Shown here: positions 35,170 to 48,865 of the stretch, in pieces
Numbering within the stretch: the first letter of the stretch is position 1
Layout of the letters: every line of letters starts with the position of its first letter
Assembly (NCBI GenBank): GCA_018697195.1
Contig: CM031879.1
Location: 22,031,207 to 22,095,206 of the forward strand
Direction of reading: 5' to 3'
Length of the DNA: 64,000 nt
DNA from: Certhia americana
Lineage: Eukaryota > Chordata > Aves > Passeriformes > Certhiidae
Notes under the pieces: model-generated
Seen by the model: the letters and a program-made list of their open reading frames with translations, nothing else
The model's database searches: none
What the model was told of the DNA's origin: nothing
Translations under genes and position numbers: made by a program

Positions 35170-35395
35170 TCACAGAATCGCAGAATCATAGAAGAGCATG
35201 TTTGAAGTGACCTCAAGAGGCATCAGTTCCAACCATTCTTGTCAAAGGCATAGTTGAGACACATTGGTCCAGAACTGTGTCAGCTGAATCTTAAAAGTGG
35301 GGCATCCACCACTTCCCTGGGAGATTATTTTAATGGCTTGTTATTCTTATTTTCACAGGCAAAAGGATGCCTTAATCTGCAGCTTTCAGCAGTGA
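35170..35395 (-). mobile_element. CR1 LINE 3' fragment, antisense
   Basis: It opens with TCACAGAATCGCAGAATCATAG, a complemented CR1 3' octamer tail, followed by 'cagttccaaccattcttgtc' and 'ggcatccaccacttccctgg'. The internal wording differs from the 25.9-kb copy, so it probably belongs to another CR1 subfamily. No coding capacity remains. Confidence 0.85.
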
Positions 35396-38300
35396 CATTT
35401 ACCCCCAAGTTACCTCTGCCTCAGGGTGCTTTTCCCACATAACTGACTGGCAGGATGTAATGGAGAAACTCCTCTACATGGAAATCCTGGAGGCAGCTCT
35501 CAGACTGGAGCTGTCACCTATCTCTGCACCACCCAGGGCTGCTGAGGGAGATCAGAGACCCCAGAGGCTGCCTGGGCACTGCCAGGCAGCTCAAAACAAA
35601 AGTCACAGTAGCCAGGCACTGGGTGAGGAGATTCCTGCCTGTGATCAGCTAGCTTAGTTTAGGATGTCCACCCTTTCTGATATACCAAGTGGCTCAATCC
35701 TGTGAAAAGACAAACTGGGCTGTCTTCCATCTCTTTGAGAACATTTGAGTGATTAAAAGTATCTTCAGTCTCCTCTTTACTTGGCAACTGCCCTGATAGC
35801 TAAGGTATTGTATAAACAGTGATCAGTCACTGCTGCCACTGCCATTAACAGCAGTTGCTGTTGCCATTTCATTAAATTCAGTGTGTGTGCAGTATGTGCA
35901 GATCAGGCCTCCAGATTGGTCTCCTAAGAGGCATGCCTATTTTGTGAATCTTGAGATAGAGATGGCATCTTAGGTGGGAGATGGGATTATATCATTTGTT
36001 CAGGTCAAGTAAGAAAATAATGTCTCTGGCCATTTGTGCAAACACAGAATTTGGCACCCCAGTAAGTTTTCTTTGGATAAAGCTTAGCTACAAACAGGCT
36101 TTCAGGCATCAGAGGAGGGGTCAGGATTTTTTTCTTTTTGAATCACTGTCTTGAACCTTCATATCTTCTGCTTCAGCAGTGCTTTAGATGCCCAAATGTG
36201 GTTTTTGGAACTTTTCATTAAGGAATTATGAGACTAATTGTCGTGTTTGTTTTGCCAAATACTTAGTGTCTATGTCCTGTATCCAGTACTGGAATGTTTA
36301 TGAGACTTCTGCAGTAAGATGAGACCAGTATAGACAAAGCTTTTTGTCTTATTTTTACTAATTGGAAATTCTATCTCCTTTTTAAAAGATCGGGGGAAAA
36401 AAAAAAAAAAGTTTGATGCAAGATCATTCCTCAAGTTGAAAGAAACCTCTTCTCCTTTTCTCTAATGGAGTCACAAGATCTGGAACACATCAACCTTGAA
36501 GAGACTTCAGCCCAACATGATCTTTCTAGACTGTTTTATTTAACCAAAGACAAAAGTTATTCCTTGACACACTATTCATTCTTGCATTTTCAGTGCCCTG
36601 AATTTTAATACAGGGTTCCTGCAGCATTCTGAAATTACTTTTTTTTTCTGAAATAATGTGTACAAGTAACTTGGGCAAGTACCAGCATAGGTCTTCTCAG
36701 CTTCTCCTCTCTGCTCTCTTCTTCAGAATAGGAGTTTACATTACTTTGGTGCAGTGTGCCTTACAGTATATCTCCTTCTTAGCTTACTCAACAGTCAAGG
36801 ATCTACACCTTTTATTACCTACAACTTGAAGGTAATTATTTATAGCCTTCAAGATTCTGTCTCCCAAATGATCCCACTTAGTTCAGCTAGTAACAGGAAA
36901 AGCATAAACAAACATTTTTTCTCTGAAATGCTACAGGAAAGGCTGACCTCAGAGCACAAACGAGGAGCTGGCCTCAGCTGGATCTGACCTCAATGCTTTG
37001 GATTGTCCCCTCAGGTGATTGATGAAAAGTGTAGTAACCCAAAGTTTCTATGGCACACATAGCTAAGTCAGCAAATGACAGCTTCAGAGAAAAGAACATC
37101 TCATTGTCTGTTCCATGAGTATATTTCAATGATGCAGACTGACTGGCTCAGAATTCAGGAAGTTCTTGCATTTTTCTGTTTTGGTCTCAATGATTTTCTT
37201 CCTTTTCTAGGAAAGTGTGGTGTGTAATGGTATTGATTAGTGTAATGGTATTGATTACAGCTGTTGTTCACAGGCATCACTACTTTAGGTGGGATTAAAC
37301 CAGTACAAGAAATGTAGCCAAAGAATTTGCCATCAATACCAGTTCAACAGTCATTGTCTTGGTCTTCTGCATTTTCAGTGAAGTAATATATCTCTGGCTA
37401 GATAGAGCTCCACCAGATATACTTAATAAAAAGCAAAAAATCGGCAAACCCCACAAAGATTATTATGCATTTTCACAGGTTATCTGAAACTGAAAATATT
37501 TCATGTGCTTGATTAATATTCATTTGTGGTCTTTTGAGCTAGCCAGGCTTGCAAAGTGGTCAGACACTAGTGATAACACTGACCACTTCAGTTAACATAA
37601 GGCAGTTCCTGCCAGGCCTTTCACTGGAAGTCTTCACTGCAAGCAGTTAAGGATTGCAAGAATGAAGCAATGCATACAGCATGTAACAGTGAACAAAAGA
37701 TCTAGAACAAAGAGTCTGGTTACTTTCCTGATTAGACTTGACAGTAGCTTCTGGGGATTTTTACCAAAGAAGATTGTAATTCTCAAGGTAGCTTCCTGAG
37801 CTCTACAAAGGATGTGATAACATGGTTTCTGAATGAGAAGGATTTGCCCAAGCCCTGAATTGGCAGTAATATTTTCTCAATATTTCAGTTTCTTGAGCAA
37901 GAGTGGCTCAGAATTTTGACAAATATTTCTCCTGCAGGAAGAATGCAAAGGGTGCACACTCAAATTCAGAGTTCCAGAATCTGGAAGGGAGTCAGGTAGT
38001 TAGATGTGTATCTCTGCAGGATGGCTTTGCTACAATGACCATGGCTTAGCACCACTTGGCAGGTTGTAACAAGGTCATTTTTTGATAGTATTCCTGAAAG
38101 CAAACAGATTTCAGTAGGCAGAAGGAACCCATTGCCCCTCAAGCATATATGCCTAGTTTCCCCAGCCCAATAAACACCTTGGAAGTTCTAGAACTCTTTT
38201 GAACACTATAGCTTGAGATTTGACCTTGGTCAGCTTTTGATCAAGGACTAAATTTTTATTTCCACAGTAGTTCAGCAACTTTCACTCCAAGTCTTTGATC

Positions 38301-39835
38301 TTTACAGATAAGGTCACTTACCATTCATGTGGTGTTTAGGGACCCTTACTCAGATCAATAATGTCTGATCAATGAGCAAAGACTGAGATGAGCCAGCACA
38401 GGTTTGCAGGAATTTCCTGAGGAACAATAACAACAGCCCCAATGTGACTGTTAAACATAACTGAGTGTTCAATGACTCACTTGAGCATCATTTGCAAGTG
38501 CATGGAAGAGATATGTCATTGGGGCAAGACTAAACCACTCACAACATAGGTTTTCACAGAAATATTTTTTTAACCAAAACTGCTACATATAAGATTCATC
38601 ATTGTAGATACTTCTTGTTAGATGCAGGGAGAAGATTGCTGGAGACAAATTGGACATTTTTAGGAGGTTCACTGTGTTCTGGTGACAATGTCTATTATTT
38701 AATGATGGCATCAAATAATAACATAATCATTGTCATTTGGCTTAGCAAGACTTTGACAAATCTCTTGCTGCTCTGTTTCAAACCTGCTGTAACTCTGTTC
38801 ATAGGTGTCAGGCTAACAATTTAGGAGGAGTATTTTAGGAGGAGATAAAATATTTATCAGACTTCCTAACAGAGTATTAGGTATTCTCTTTGCTTCTTCA
38901 AATTTATTTTTTTAAGAACTGTATAGTATTTTGGGCTTCTGGGTCAATGGCAGAGAGCTAATCAAATCCTTTTCTGGCTTCTTTTCTTCAGTTTTAATGC
39001 TTACTCAAACCCATAGTTTTGATTTTCCACTTGCTTCTAAAGCAATTAGAAGCAGCATGAAAAACAGATGGTTCTGGAGTTGTAACTCTATAAGCAGAAA
39101 CAATGGAGGCTAAGACCCTACTTTTTACTCAACTCTTTCATTGATAGTGTAAAACTTACTGTTAGCAGTACTTCCACTATTGTCCCATGCTAAAACCATG
39201 CAACAGGTTTATTGTATTAAAGACACCTCCTATAGACCTGCTTGATATACTGTGTCTTTATTCAGGGAATGCTTCTTGGAAGAGGAAAGGATTGTTCTGA
39301 ACAGGGGAGGGGATGATCTTTAATTTATTTATCTATTTCAAAAGAAAAAATCTTTCCACATAGCCTCAACAGAGAAGAAAGACTCCACTTAATAAATTAA
39401 CTAACTCTATTTATACTTCATTCAAAAAAGATATACTGAACATGCTGGTGGTGTTAGACAATGTTTATCTTGTGTAGTCTGAACTTTGTGTAGATCTTGT
39501 GTGAGGCTCTGGCATTTCCTTTTTAGTGATTTTGAATATCTTCCAGTTCATGCTGCTGGATCATTTTAAAACTCCCGCACCTCACATTTATTATTCTCTA
39601 TTTCACTCTAGGGTCAATCCGTCTTTAAAGGACAAGTTATTTAATCCTCTCATTAGTATATAAGCGTATCTTTAATAGAGAAATCTGGTGGATGTTCAGG
39701 GATGCTCAGGAATTACTCTTCCCTGGAACACAGAGTTCCAGGGCATAGCTGGGTGTTACTCAGGATGAGAATTAGGAAACACTCTTGGGACATCTGCCCC
39801 CACTGCCATAGGACTAATTGAGAAGGAGCAAGGAG
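35396..39835. other. Unassigned sequence
   Basis: No gene or known repeat. It contains a GC-rich 9-bp hairpin (GCTGCCTGG / CCAGGCAGC, 35567-35590), a 14-nt A run (36397-36410) and an 18-bp tandem duplication (37223-37258). Confidence 0.55.
37223..37258 (+). repeat. 18-bp tandem duplication
   Basis: TGTAATGGTATTGATTAG (37223-37240) is followed by a copy differing only at its last base. Confidence 0.95.
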
Positions 39836-39935
39836 AATCACAGAATCACAGAATGGTTGGGGTGAGAGGGATCTCTGGAGATCAGAATCACCTAGAGCAT
39901 GTAAGCAAATGTCTGTGGCTGCTCAGGCCTCAGGT
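39836..39935 (-). mobile_element. Short CR1 3' end fragment, antisense
   Basis: GAATCACAGAATCACAGAATGG is the complemented CR1 tail, followed by 'gatctctggagatca' and 'cacctagagca'. Part of the usual sequence between these blocks is missing, so there is an internal deletion. The left end is certain and the right end approximate. Confidence 0.8.
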
Positions 39936-41817
39936 CCTGTGGAAATGCAACAAAACAGGCAAACTTTGGACTTTCAAATCTCCCAGACACATTCCTGACC
40001 AGAAATACTCAGACAAATGAAAATTATTAATAATATAAATAATAATGTGTGAGTTATAGAACCTGCTCTTCTTTCACTTGAAGGCCTGACTTGTGCTACA
40101 GCCACTCAGCACTCATCAGACTAGGTTGTTTAAAGCTCAACCCTTCTGAATAATTATAATAGTCAATGCATCAGACATCACTTTTGCTGCTGCTACCTTA
40201 CCTGGCCAGCCACAATTTTTTTATGTAAAGTCCACTGCATAATGCATTGCCTCTGAAGTGTAGGAACATCAGACAGTGGAAAAAAATAGTAGAATAGTTT
40301 CTGATTAGCTAAAAACTCAGGTTTAAATCAAGTCACACCATGTAATGACAGGTAAAAGAATTGCAGTATCCGAGTTACTGATTTTCACAGCTGGTGGTAT
40401 TTCATATCCACCACTTGACTTCTGGAAGGAATAATTGCAAGTAAAGGTAGATAGACTCCCACTAAACTGTATTCCCAACCCAAGTTTGAGCTCTGAACTG
40501 AAAATTGTAGACAGTCCCAAGTTTTTCTCTCTTTAAAATGTCTAAATTTTTTTTTTTAGATATACACTGTAGCTCTAAACCGGTCTCACAGAAACACTGA
40601 ATTTCATCTCAAAAACTGAGAACAGTGATCTGGAGTTGTATCTTTATCTGTATCTTGAGCTGATTATGACTTATTGTAATTCCTGGAAGACTAAAGCTTA
40701 CAGACATGATTTATTTCTAATGGTGGCAGTATATGTCAAATCAATACCTATGAACAGAAATGAAGAATTAGTAAATTGTAGACCAAAAAAGCATTTAACA
40801 ATTCCGTATTATGAGAGAAAGAGCTCCCTGGATTGTGGCAGGCAAGAAAACCCCAGAAAACCCCAACTGTGTTTCATGCAACAGGACTGCTTGTGAGTAG
40901 GTCTAAGAAGTAAAAATACACTGAGCTGTTGACGTTGACTCAGCCATCAACTAAATTAGAGAAACAGAGATAGAAGATAGCAAAAATAAAACATGTCAAC
41001 TGAAATACACGTGAGGGAAAATAGTCCACTCTGCAGGATGGGAGTAGCAGTAAGGGAAACAGGTATCAGAGTTAGAAGAAAAGGTCTTATTAGGGGAGAG
41101 AAGGACAAATGAACCAAAGCTGAAGACTGAAACTTAATTATAACTGATGTATCAACACATTAGTCAGAGAGAGGATCAGAAGGTGAGAGAGGAGAAGAGG
41201 TGAAAAATAATTAAAAATAATGTCTGAGAAATTATAGGGAGATTAAATGATGAAGCACAGATGGAGGAAGAGGAAGTAGAAAGTTGAAAGGAATAAGAGA
41301 ATGGCCTGTGTAGGCAAAGTTTGTGAACATTGAACTGGGACTACCTTTTGCAGGGTAGCTTCTTTTAGCTGTATAAAAGTTGCACTGTGAAAATTTTCTG
41401 CTTTTGTGAAAAAGGACATCCAGTGCTTCGCTTGTCACACTCTCTTTTTTCTCCTTCTATCACTTCCAGAGGTATTGTGTTTGTCCTCTGGAAATCATCC
41501 TTCTTCTGTAAGATATTAGGCAGCACGCTTTTCTCTTAGTGCCTGATAAAGAGCTGAAACAAGCTATTTCAGACTAAGGTATTTTTAGTGTCTCACCAGT
41601 CATTCCTTTAATAGGCTTTTATGGCTCAGCACGAATTCCCTGCAGGTAGATACTGAAAGCCTAATACAAAATTGCATAAAGACAACCAAAAGAAGTAACA
41701 TAATATTTTCAAGCAGATCTGTAATTCCTTTGTCCTGAAAGAATGTGATCAGAGGCGTAAGCTAAAAATACATTTGTTCAATATGCTTATCTTAGCCCTT
41801 TGAGAGAAAAGAGAAAG

Positions 41818-41865
41818 TAACAAAAAAACCCCAAAACCAAACAAAAAAAACCCAAACCCAAAAAT
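41818..41865 (+). repeat. A/C-rich low-complexity tract
   Basis: Runs of A alternate with CCC/CCCC clusters. It is compositionally the complement of the T/G-rich tracts at 18581 and 43783. Confidence 0.85.
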
Positions 41866-43782
41866 TAGTAGAAACAAGAAATATGGAGTACTAGAGCTCT
41901 TGCTACCTAGCATAAAGTATAGCAGAAGGATGTTGGGCTCTGTAAAGTGTATTTCCATTGCTAGATAGTTTATGAATGACCATTTCTTTTCAGGCAGGAA
42001 ATCTAATGATTCTAAAGCTTTACTCTTAATTTTTGTCTGGGCCACATTTGTGCAGTTAATAGCATCAGGAAAAAATTCACCTTAAATCCTGAAATGTCCA
42101 GGTGCAGCTGATCTAATTTAAACAGGAACTACATGACCAGACACATAGTCATCTCCTTTTTATTCAGCAAACAACTGTTTCACTGAAACTTTCAGAGACT
42201 GCTACCAGCTGTGTGATAACTCTTCCAGAACATATCAGGTTCCTAATGAACAAAACTGTTCACCCCAGCTTTTTAACTCATCAAACCGTGGCACCTTCAC
42301 TAGTAAGAGAGCACAGGCAGTTGGACATCCCTGCTTCAAGAGATCTTACACACCCCACAGCCCACATCTGCTTTCCATGGTAGGTTCTTGGCTACCGAAC
42401 AGCTGGTGGGTTCTGGCACAGTGATGCTCCCTGAAAGTAATCAAAGCTCATTTTTCCCTTAAAAGTACATATGTTAAGCCTATCACTCAGCCTCAGTTTA
42501 TTGAACCCCTCAGGTTATGGGGGTGATCAAGAGCCTCCTTATGAAATTAATTTCCATTTAGAAATGATAGTTTGTTGGAAAATAATTCCTCAAATCAACT
42601 CTTCTGCCAGTTCAGCCTTCTCTTTGATTTTATTCACAATCTCTGCTTGTTTCTGGTGACCTGAAGGTGGGCTGTGGTTTCCAAGGCCCCCAGCTGGTGG
42701 CTGCCGGGAAAAGGTAACTGGTGTCTGAGCAGTACATAACTCAAGTTGTCACCTGAGTTAGGGTTCTTGGGCTCTGTCAGCTGTCTGTCTCTGCAAATCT
42801 CATCCCAAATACTGGCCTTCCTGGTGGCAGCAGCCTCTTGATCATCTGGAGAGTAGATTGCTGGTTAGCTGGGTATCTGCTGCCCAGGGTCTCCATATCA
42901 GTCCAGTGAAGGAGAGAGCAGCAGTCCCTCAGTCAGTCTTTCTTGGTGGTCAGCAGCTATCAGGATTTCTCCCTCATGTTCTCTGCCCATCCCTCTCTGC
43001 AGAGCAGGCTTTTATCTCTTTGGGAGCCTGCCTACATAGTGGGTAGCCAAAGGAGCTGGGCAGCCTGGAAACAAGCTGGAAAAAATGCCCATATCCTTCC
43101 AAGGCTTTTCCTTCCCACAAAAATGTTCTGATTGTTAGCTTTTTTGCCCCAGCTTATCACAGCTTTGCTTTTCTTTCAAAAATAAAGCAATTTTTAAAAA
43201 AAGACAGTCTTCTGACCAGCTCTGGTTATTTTATTTCCCTTTTTGGGCCATACCTGGATACTCACCAGGATATCCTGACTGGAGAGCCAGAAGCAATAGG
43301 CTCCCATGAAAACTAAGACTGAGATTTCCATCTCTGGATGGAAAGCCAACCCAGTGAACATTAAAGCAACCTCTGGATGACAATGAAAGTTTGGACTAGT
43401 GGCTCTATGGCTCTACATGAAAGGAGAAGGCTAAGCTGAGCAATACTTCAGGTGCAACATAAAGCTCTTTTGGCCACGCTCATTTTTAGTTAATCTATTG
43501 ATGTCTGGAAAAGATAATTTCTTCAGCTATTGTTATGAGAATAGGTACTTCATGCCCTTAAACTCAGAAAGGAAGGGAGAGAATGAGAAACAATGAGACA
43601 TTTAAATAGCAGAGCTTTAACTGGTTATTGTCAGTATGCAGGCAGAACCTGTGTAAGTGGAGCTCACTGATAATACTCAGCAACAGTAACAATTCAGAAA
43701 GCATCTAACAAGCTTTAGACCCATGTAAAAGTCATGCTGATCCTGTAGAGTTTTATAATTTGTGTCCTTCCCTTTTTCTTTC

Positions 43783-43884
43783 TTTTATTTTGTTTGTTTG
43801 CTTATTTGTTTTTGGTTTGGTTTTGTGGTTGGCTTTGTGGTTTGTTTGTTTGGGGTTTTTATTGTCATTGCTTTTGGGTTTGGA
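43783..43884 (+). repeat. T/G-rich low-complexity tract
   Basis: TTTG and GGTTT words dominate with almost no A or C. A 70-codon hydrophobic open frame across it is an artefact. Confidence 0.85.
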
Positions 43885-46800
43885 TATTGGGGATTATTAC
43901 ATGATGTGTATTATAAGGAGATGCTTGGGTGTTAAATGCTTAAGATTCCTCTTTTTGCATTTGTCATGGTAGGAAGAATTACATACATGTTGCTACATGT
44001 TAGCAAGATTAACTATAAAATATTACATGACACTTTATGTATTGTTTTTTTCTGAGGTTTGTACTTCTATCATTATAATAAGTATTTTTCATAATTACAG
44101 CATTAAAATGTTTGTAATGGCTCTTCAAAGATCAGACCTCAGAAATGGAAAAATAAGGAAGTGTTTTGGTAAGTCCATTGGCTGAAAAATGTCTTATTTG
44201 ACCAAGTGGAAAATTGAATATTGTAAAAAATGCAATGAACAATATATTTAAGTTCTTGCCTAGAAATTTAAAAAATATACCAAGCAAACAATCTTCAGTG
44301 AGCTTTGTCAAATATTTAACACTTTGATGAATTAAATATATGTTCCAGTATTGCAAAACATATAGAAACAGCAGTAGCTCATTTGATTAAAAAAAGTAGT
44401 TGTCAAGCACCTTCCATCCACTTTCTAGATGGTTCATAAATCAGCAATCTGTCCCTCATTTTAGTAGAGAATCATACTGGATATCTTTTGTGGGCCGCCT
44501 ATTGAGGTGTCAATTCTTATAAAATATACTCTAATTTTATTTTGGTGTCTGATTAGCAACTCCAAAGTATTTGAAATGACATTAAAAAAGTTGTCAAATG
44601 AAAATAAGTATGGTTTGTGAAGCATTAATTTCTGCTATTCATTGATTTCACGCTCATGAGTTCAAAAAACTTAGCAGGTTCCAGTGAGTCACCCAGTTTT
44701 TAGTGAAAAATAGGCAAGATTCAACTGTGCTTGAAGAATTAATTACTTTTTTACTTGAGAAAACTTGAAAGAAAAGAACAAAATACCAGTCTGCTTGTAA
44801 TTCTTTTAGTATTAAATCAGACTTTGCAGTTGTCTAAAAAGCTTTGACTTTTCACAGTCAAATCTTTCCACTCGACCCTAAAATGAAAAGTGCAATCTTG
44901 TGTTTCTCACAGAACCTAGCAGTGTAGCAATGAATGCCACTAATTCATCCCAAGATCATGTAGGAGGAGAAGTGGGCTTACTCCTCAGCCAGCTTATTTA
45001 TATAAATAATAACACTGCCTCGTTTTTCTCATGGTGCTTTCTTTTTCTTCTCAAACTGAAAAAATTGTCAAGAAGTTTGCAAATACACCTTGCAGTCAAG
45101 AAGAGTTATGAAGAGGAAAAGTAGTGTCCTGTGCCTCTCCCTGTCTGTGCTGTGAAGGCCACAGCCACATGCTGAGGTCTCCTTTGTTGCTCCTTGGAGG
45201 GCACCCACCATGCACCTTTGGACTCCTGGCAGCAGTGCATCTCCTTCTCCCCTGTGCCTCACATCACCTACTTAGCCCCTGCTTGTATTCATGACATGAG
45301 TGGCTTGTAAAATGTCTGTGCTGAAGCACTACATGCACAGATAAGAGAAAAAAACAGCTGCCTTCTCCAAGCCCATAAATCCACAAGTCTGATAGAATCA
45401 GACCTCTTTTTCTCATCTTAGAATCTTGCTCCCATCTCTAATTAGACATAATAATTCAGTGCCATCACTGGCATAATTGGCCATCTGTGTACTTTCATAT
45501 GTGTGAAATGAATGCTGGGAAAGGTTACACAGGCTGGTGCCACTAATGCTCAGGAAGGAAGGATTGATGGAGACTAATCTTAGGAGCTGGATTTGAACTG
45601 AGATTCTTTTTGGAAAGGAAATGTGATTTTTCTTGTTGGCTTTGAGAGTTTTGAAAGGACCAGACAGTACAACAACAGAGCCTGATAGCTGGTAAAAAAG
45701 CAAGGGTGGGATCAGAAGGCTTGCAATTTGTTTTGGGGGAAAAGACAATTGTGTTTTTCATATTTGTTGCTCAAGTTTTGATTTACTCCTGGACAGCCTC
45801 CATTATTAATGGAAAAAAGGCAGTATTCCAAAAATACATCTTCAAAGCGGCCTCTCTGACCAACTTCCTTAATAACAGCCTTACTACCTATAATACCTTT
45901 TTTCCCAGGCTTTTCAAAATTTTAAAACTAGTATTTAGTTTTAAAGAGGGAATGTAAAGAGGAGAGAGTGAACAGAGAAGGGAGAATCCTCATCCTTATT
46001 TCAAGAGTTCACTGTAATAAGGAATCTCTGCACAAGGCTGCCAGGCTTGAAAAGGTTATAATTGAAAAGTGATACTTTTCTTGTGAGATAATATCGGATG
46101 AATATAAAGTGTCGACAATCATGTCAGAGCTCCATCTCTCTCCATCCACAAAACCAGGTACAAATTCCTGGTCAAAAAAAGAAGCCTTCTCTCATCAAAG
46201 GAAAAAAGGTCTTGTAAAAAAGTCCACTTTCTCTTTTAATGCATAGAGGAATATTGCTCAGATATAGAGATAATAGAGCATGAGCAGTTGAGGTGGTTTT
46301 CATAGTTCTGCAGCAGGACGAAGATAAATTTTTGAAGAGCTACTTCTTGGCATCCTCTGCTTGCAGTTTGCTTGTCTGCACTCCCAGGACCCCACCTCAA
46401 CTCTACCAAAGGTTCAGAGAGTTTTCCTTCCAGTGAGGAAGCTCTCCAAAATGTTATTAAATGGCATGGAAAATGGTGGCCAGGAGAAAACTGCTGCTAT
46501 AAAGCAGTATGCACGCTGGTATTATGCACCAGCCAGGGGTGTCTGCATTGTGGTCCTGCTTTTATCGTGATTTCTCAAAGCTTGAGTATGCATTACATGT
46601 ATTCAGATATCTATAAACATTTACTATATCTCACTTGTCTTTGAACTGTGAAGTCAGAAAGGCATTTTGGTATTGAAGTCCAGCCAGTGAACACATGCTC
46701 GCACACACATATGAGCCAGATTCACACATAGAAACATTGCCTTGCCAGCACCCACATAAATACACAACACTCACAAAAAGCACAGGCTGCCTAGTGCTGC

Positions 46801-47262
46801 TCCTCCTCTTCAACTGATTAGGATCGAAGTCCACAAGCAGAAAATACACGTGTGTATTTCATATATTGTACATGTTTTACAACACATTCTGGATCATTCT
46901 GATAGTGGGTCAGAGCTTTCCTGGTCTCTCCACATGCTGATACACAGATATACTAGGTGTGGAGCTTCGCCTTTCTGTTCTTGTTGATACACCCACCTCT
47001 TATCCTACTTTTCTGCAAGTCCGTTTTGAAGCTCACTAGCATTCACACATTTCTAGTAAGAACAGAAAATCATTGTAAATAGGATTAAACCAGAGTATCA
47101 ATTACATTGTGGTGAAGAAGCACAGAGCTCAGCTGGGCAAGTGCACTAACCTGTTTACATGCAACCAGCTACTTTTGTCCCCATTTATCTCCATTTTCAC
47201 TTCCTTGCTCCTTCCCAATCTACCTTGAAGCCTTACCTTTGTTTCATCCCCTAAATATCCCG

Positions 47263-47314
47263 TAAGTTTGATACATTCCCATGATCTCCTGATCATGGGA
47301 ATGTATCACACTTA
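47263..47314. repeat. Long inverted repeat, 24-bp arms, 4-nt loop
   Basis: TGATACATTCCCATGATC (47269-47286) and GATCATGGGAATGTATCA (47291-47308) are exact reverse complements around the loop TCCT. After one mismatch the pairing extends five more bases on each side (47263-47267 with 47310-47314). Confidence 0.95.
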
Positions 47315-48773
47315 AGAACTGACTCAGTAAGGTGTATACAACCCCTAAATGCCTTTCCCGGTGCTCATAGTGAGTCCTGTGTCCTTGTAGATAATAACCC
47401 CTGGCAGTCTGCAAGGTCTTCTGAGGAGAGAGCTTCTTCAGTTAAATCATCTTGGTGGGTTTCACACCAGCTGTGATGGGTGAATGCTTCACCTTGGATA
47501 GTTTTCAGGGCAGCCATTTCAGTATACGCCATTATTGCCTTTCTAGGGCTTCTCTGCTCCACTGTTCATCTGCTCTTTGCCAGGCCTTTGTTATTCTCAT
47601 GATTAGCCTTTAATCAGATGATCAACAACCATCTTCTCTCTGTGCCAGAAAGGCCTGGAGTGCCTGATTACAAACCGGATGTGAAGATGATGGCAATCCC
47701 TTGGTGCTGTAGGAAGATGTACAGAAACTGAGAATGCTGGTCTTCTTTTAAAATTCCTTTTGACATTATGACCACGTACAGTGCTGGGGATACTCCTGAG
47801 GGATTATCCTCTGGAGCTGCAGTATGGGGTGAAAAAAACTGTGCGCTTGTAATGTGACAACAGTGTCATTGTCCCAGCAGGTCCTGGGGCAAACTTGTGT
47901 TAGAGAACATATCCTACCCCAGTTCCAAATTGGATTAAAATATTGTGCCAATTAAATATCTTGTGTTGTCTCATTGGTAAAAACAATTAGCTCTCCTTTT
48001 CTAAATGATAGTATGGGAATTTATTAGCTCCCTCTCACATTTTACACATACTGATGGGAGATCCTGGGGGTGGAGCCAGGGTCTCCCTTACCTTCCTGAG
48101 AGGCAGCCCAGGAAACCAAGCAGACAAGGCTCAGGATGGACAAATAGGATGTGCTGCCTGGAGGCCACCTCCAATAGCTTAAAGCTATCTCACAGAAGGC
48201 CATTACAAATGGTAATGCTACTGTGATGTGCTTAGCAAGATATCCAGTCCCAAGTTAACCTCATAAAACTGCAGGGATCATGAAAGAAAAGAACAGAAAA
48301 GCACCAATATCCTTCTTGAGGCAGAAGCAGCCATATGCATTCTTAGACAAACCTCTTCTATTTGGGTACAACTACCCAACTATTTGTCTCTGTACCAAAC
48401 TGCAGTAAAAACTTCCGTGAATGCAAAAATATCATACTGGCAGAATGCTTTTTTCCATCCTAATGTGGAATACTGGGATATGAAAGCAAATTATTAGTTA
48501 GAAATTTGTGAGACAGAAGTGGCAATGGTCCTCCCAGGTAATAAGCAATGGATGGAGCTTGTAAACCAGAAGAGATTTTCAAAAGATCTTTTGGCAATAA
48601 TTTCAAAACTGAGTGCTTTAGTGACTCAATAGAAGTGAGGTTAGAGACATGGACAAAAATGGTTCTTACAACAAAAAAAAAACTTGGCTGGGAGAGAGCT
48701 TTCTTCTTAAGAAGCACAACAGAATTTAATATTTTGAGATTATTGCTTTACTATAAACTGTTTATCTTGGACA

Positions 48774-48865
48774 AGTGTCCCTGCCCACAGTACAGGAGTT
48801 TGAACCAGATGATCTTTGATGTCCCTTCCAACACAAACCATGCTCAGTTTCTATGATTCTATGAC
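48774..48865 (+). mobile_element. CR1 LINE 3' terminus, sense
   Basis: AGTGTCCCTGCCCACAGTAC leads into 'ccagatgatctttgatgtcc', 'cttccaacacaaaccatg' and the octamer tail CTATGATTCTATGAC. Only the 3' end is present, the commonest form of CR1. The end of a 102-codon open frame overlaps it and is not a gene. Confidence 0.9.

Larger units (their letters stand above)
39936..48773. other. Long stretch without recognised genes
   Basis: No gene or assigned transposon. A purine-rich strand runs about 41030-41300. A C/A-rich tract lies at 41818-41865 and a T/G-rich tract at 43783-43884. Moderately GC-rich patches at 42660-43080 and 45130-45270 might be old retroelement pieces, but I could not assign them. 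A long hairpin lies at 47263-47314. Confidence 0.5.

Noticed and set aside
36783..36831. Short exon-like segment between TTCTTAG and GAAG|gtaatt
   Set aside because: Used as a gauge of background: pairs of good splice signals around short open stretches are easy to find in this window, so 49 bases carries no weight.
44900..45124. Open frame beginning after a TTTCTCACAG acceptor, with an NATNSS glycosylation-like start
   Set aside because: No plausible donor follows and the later part is low-complexity Leu/Phe/Lys. Judged chance.
47263..47314. miRNA precursor interpretation of the long hairpin
   Set aside because: The total stem is about 24 bp with a 4-nt loop, shorter than usual pre-miRNAs and without a longer flanking stem.
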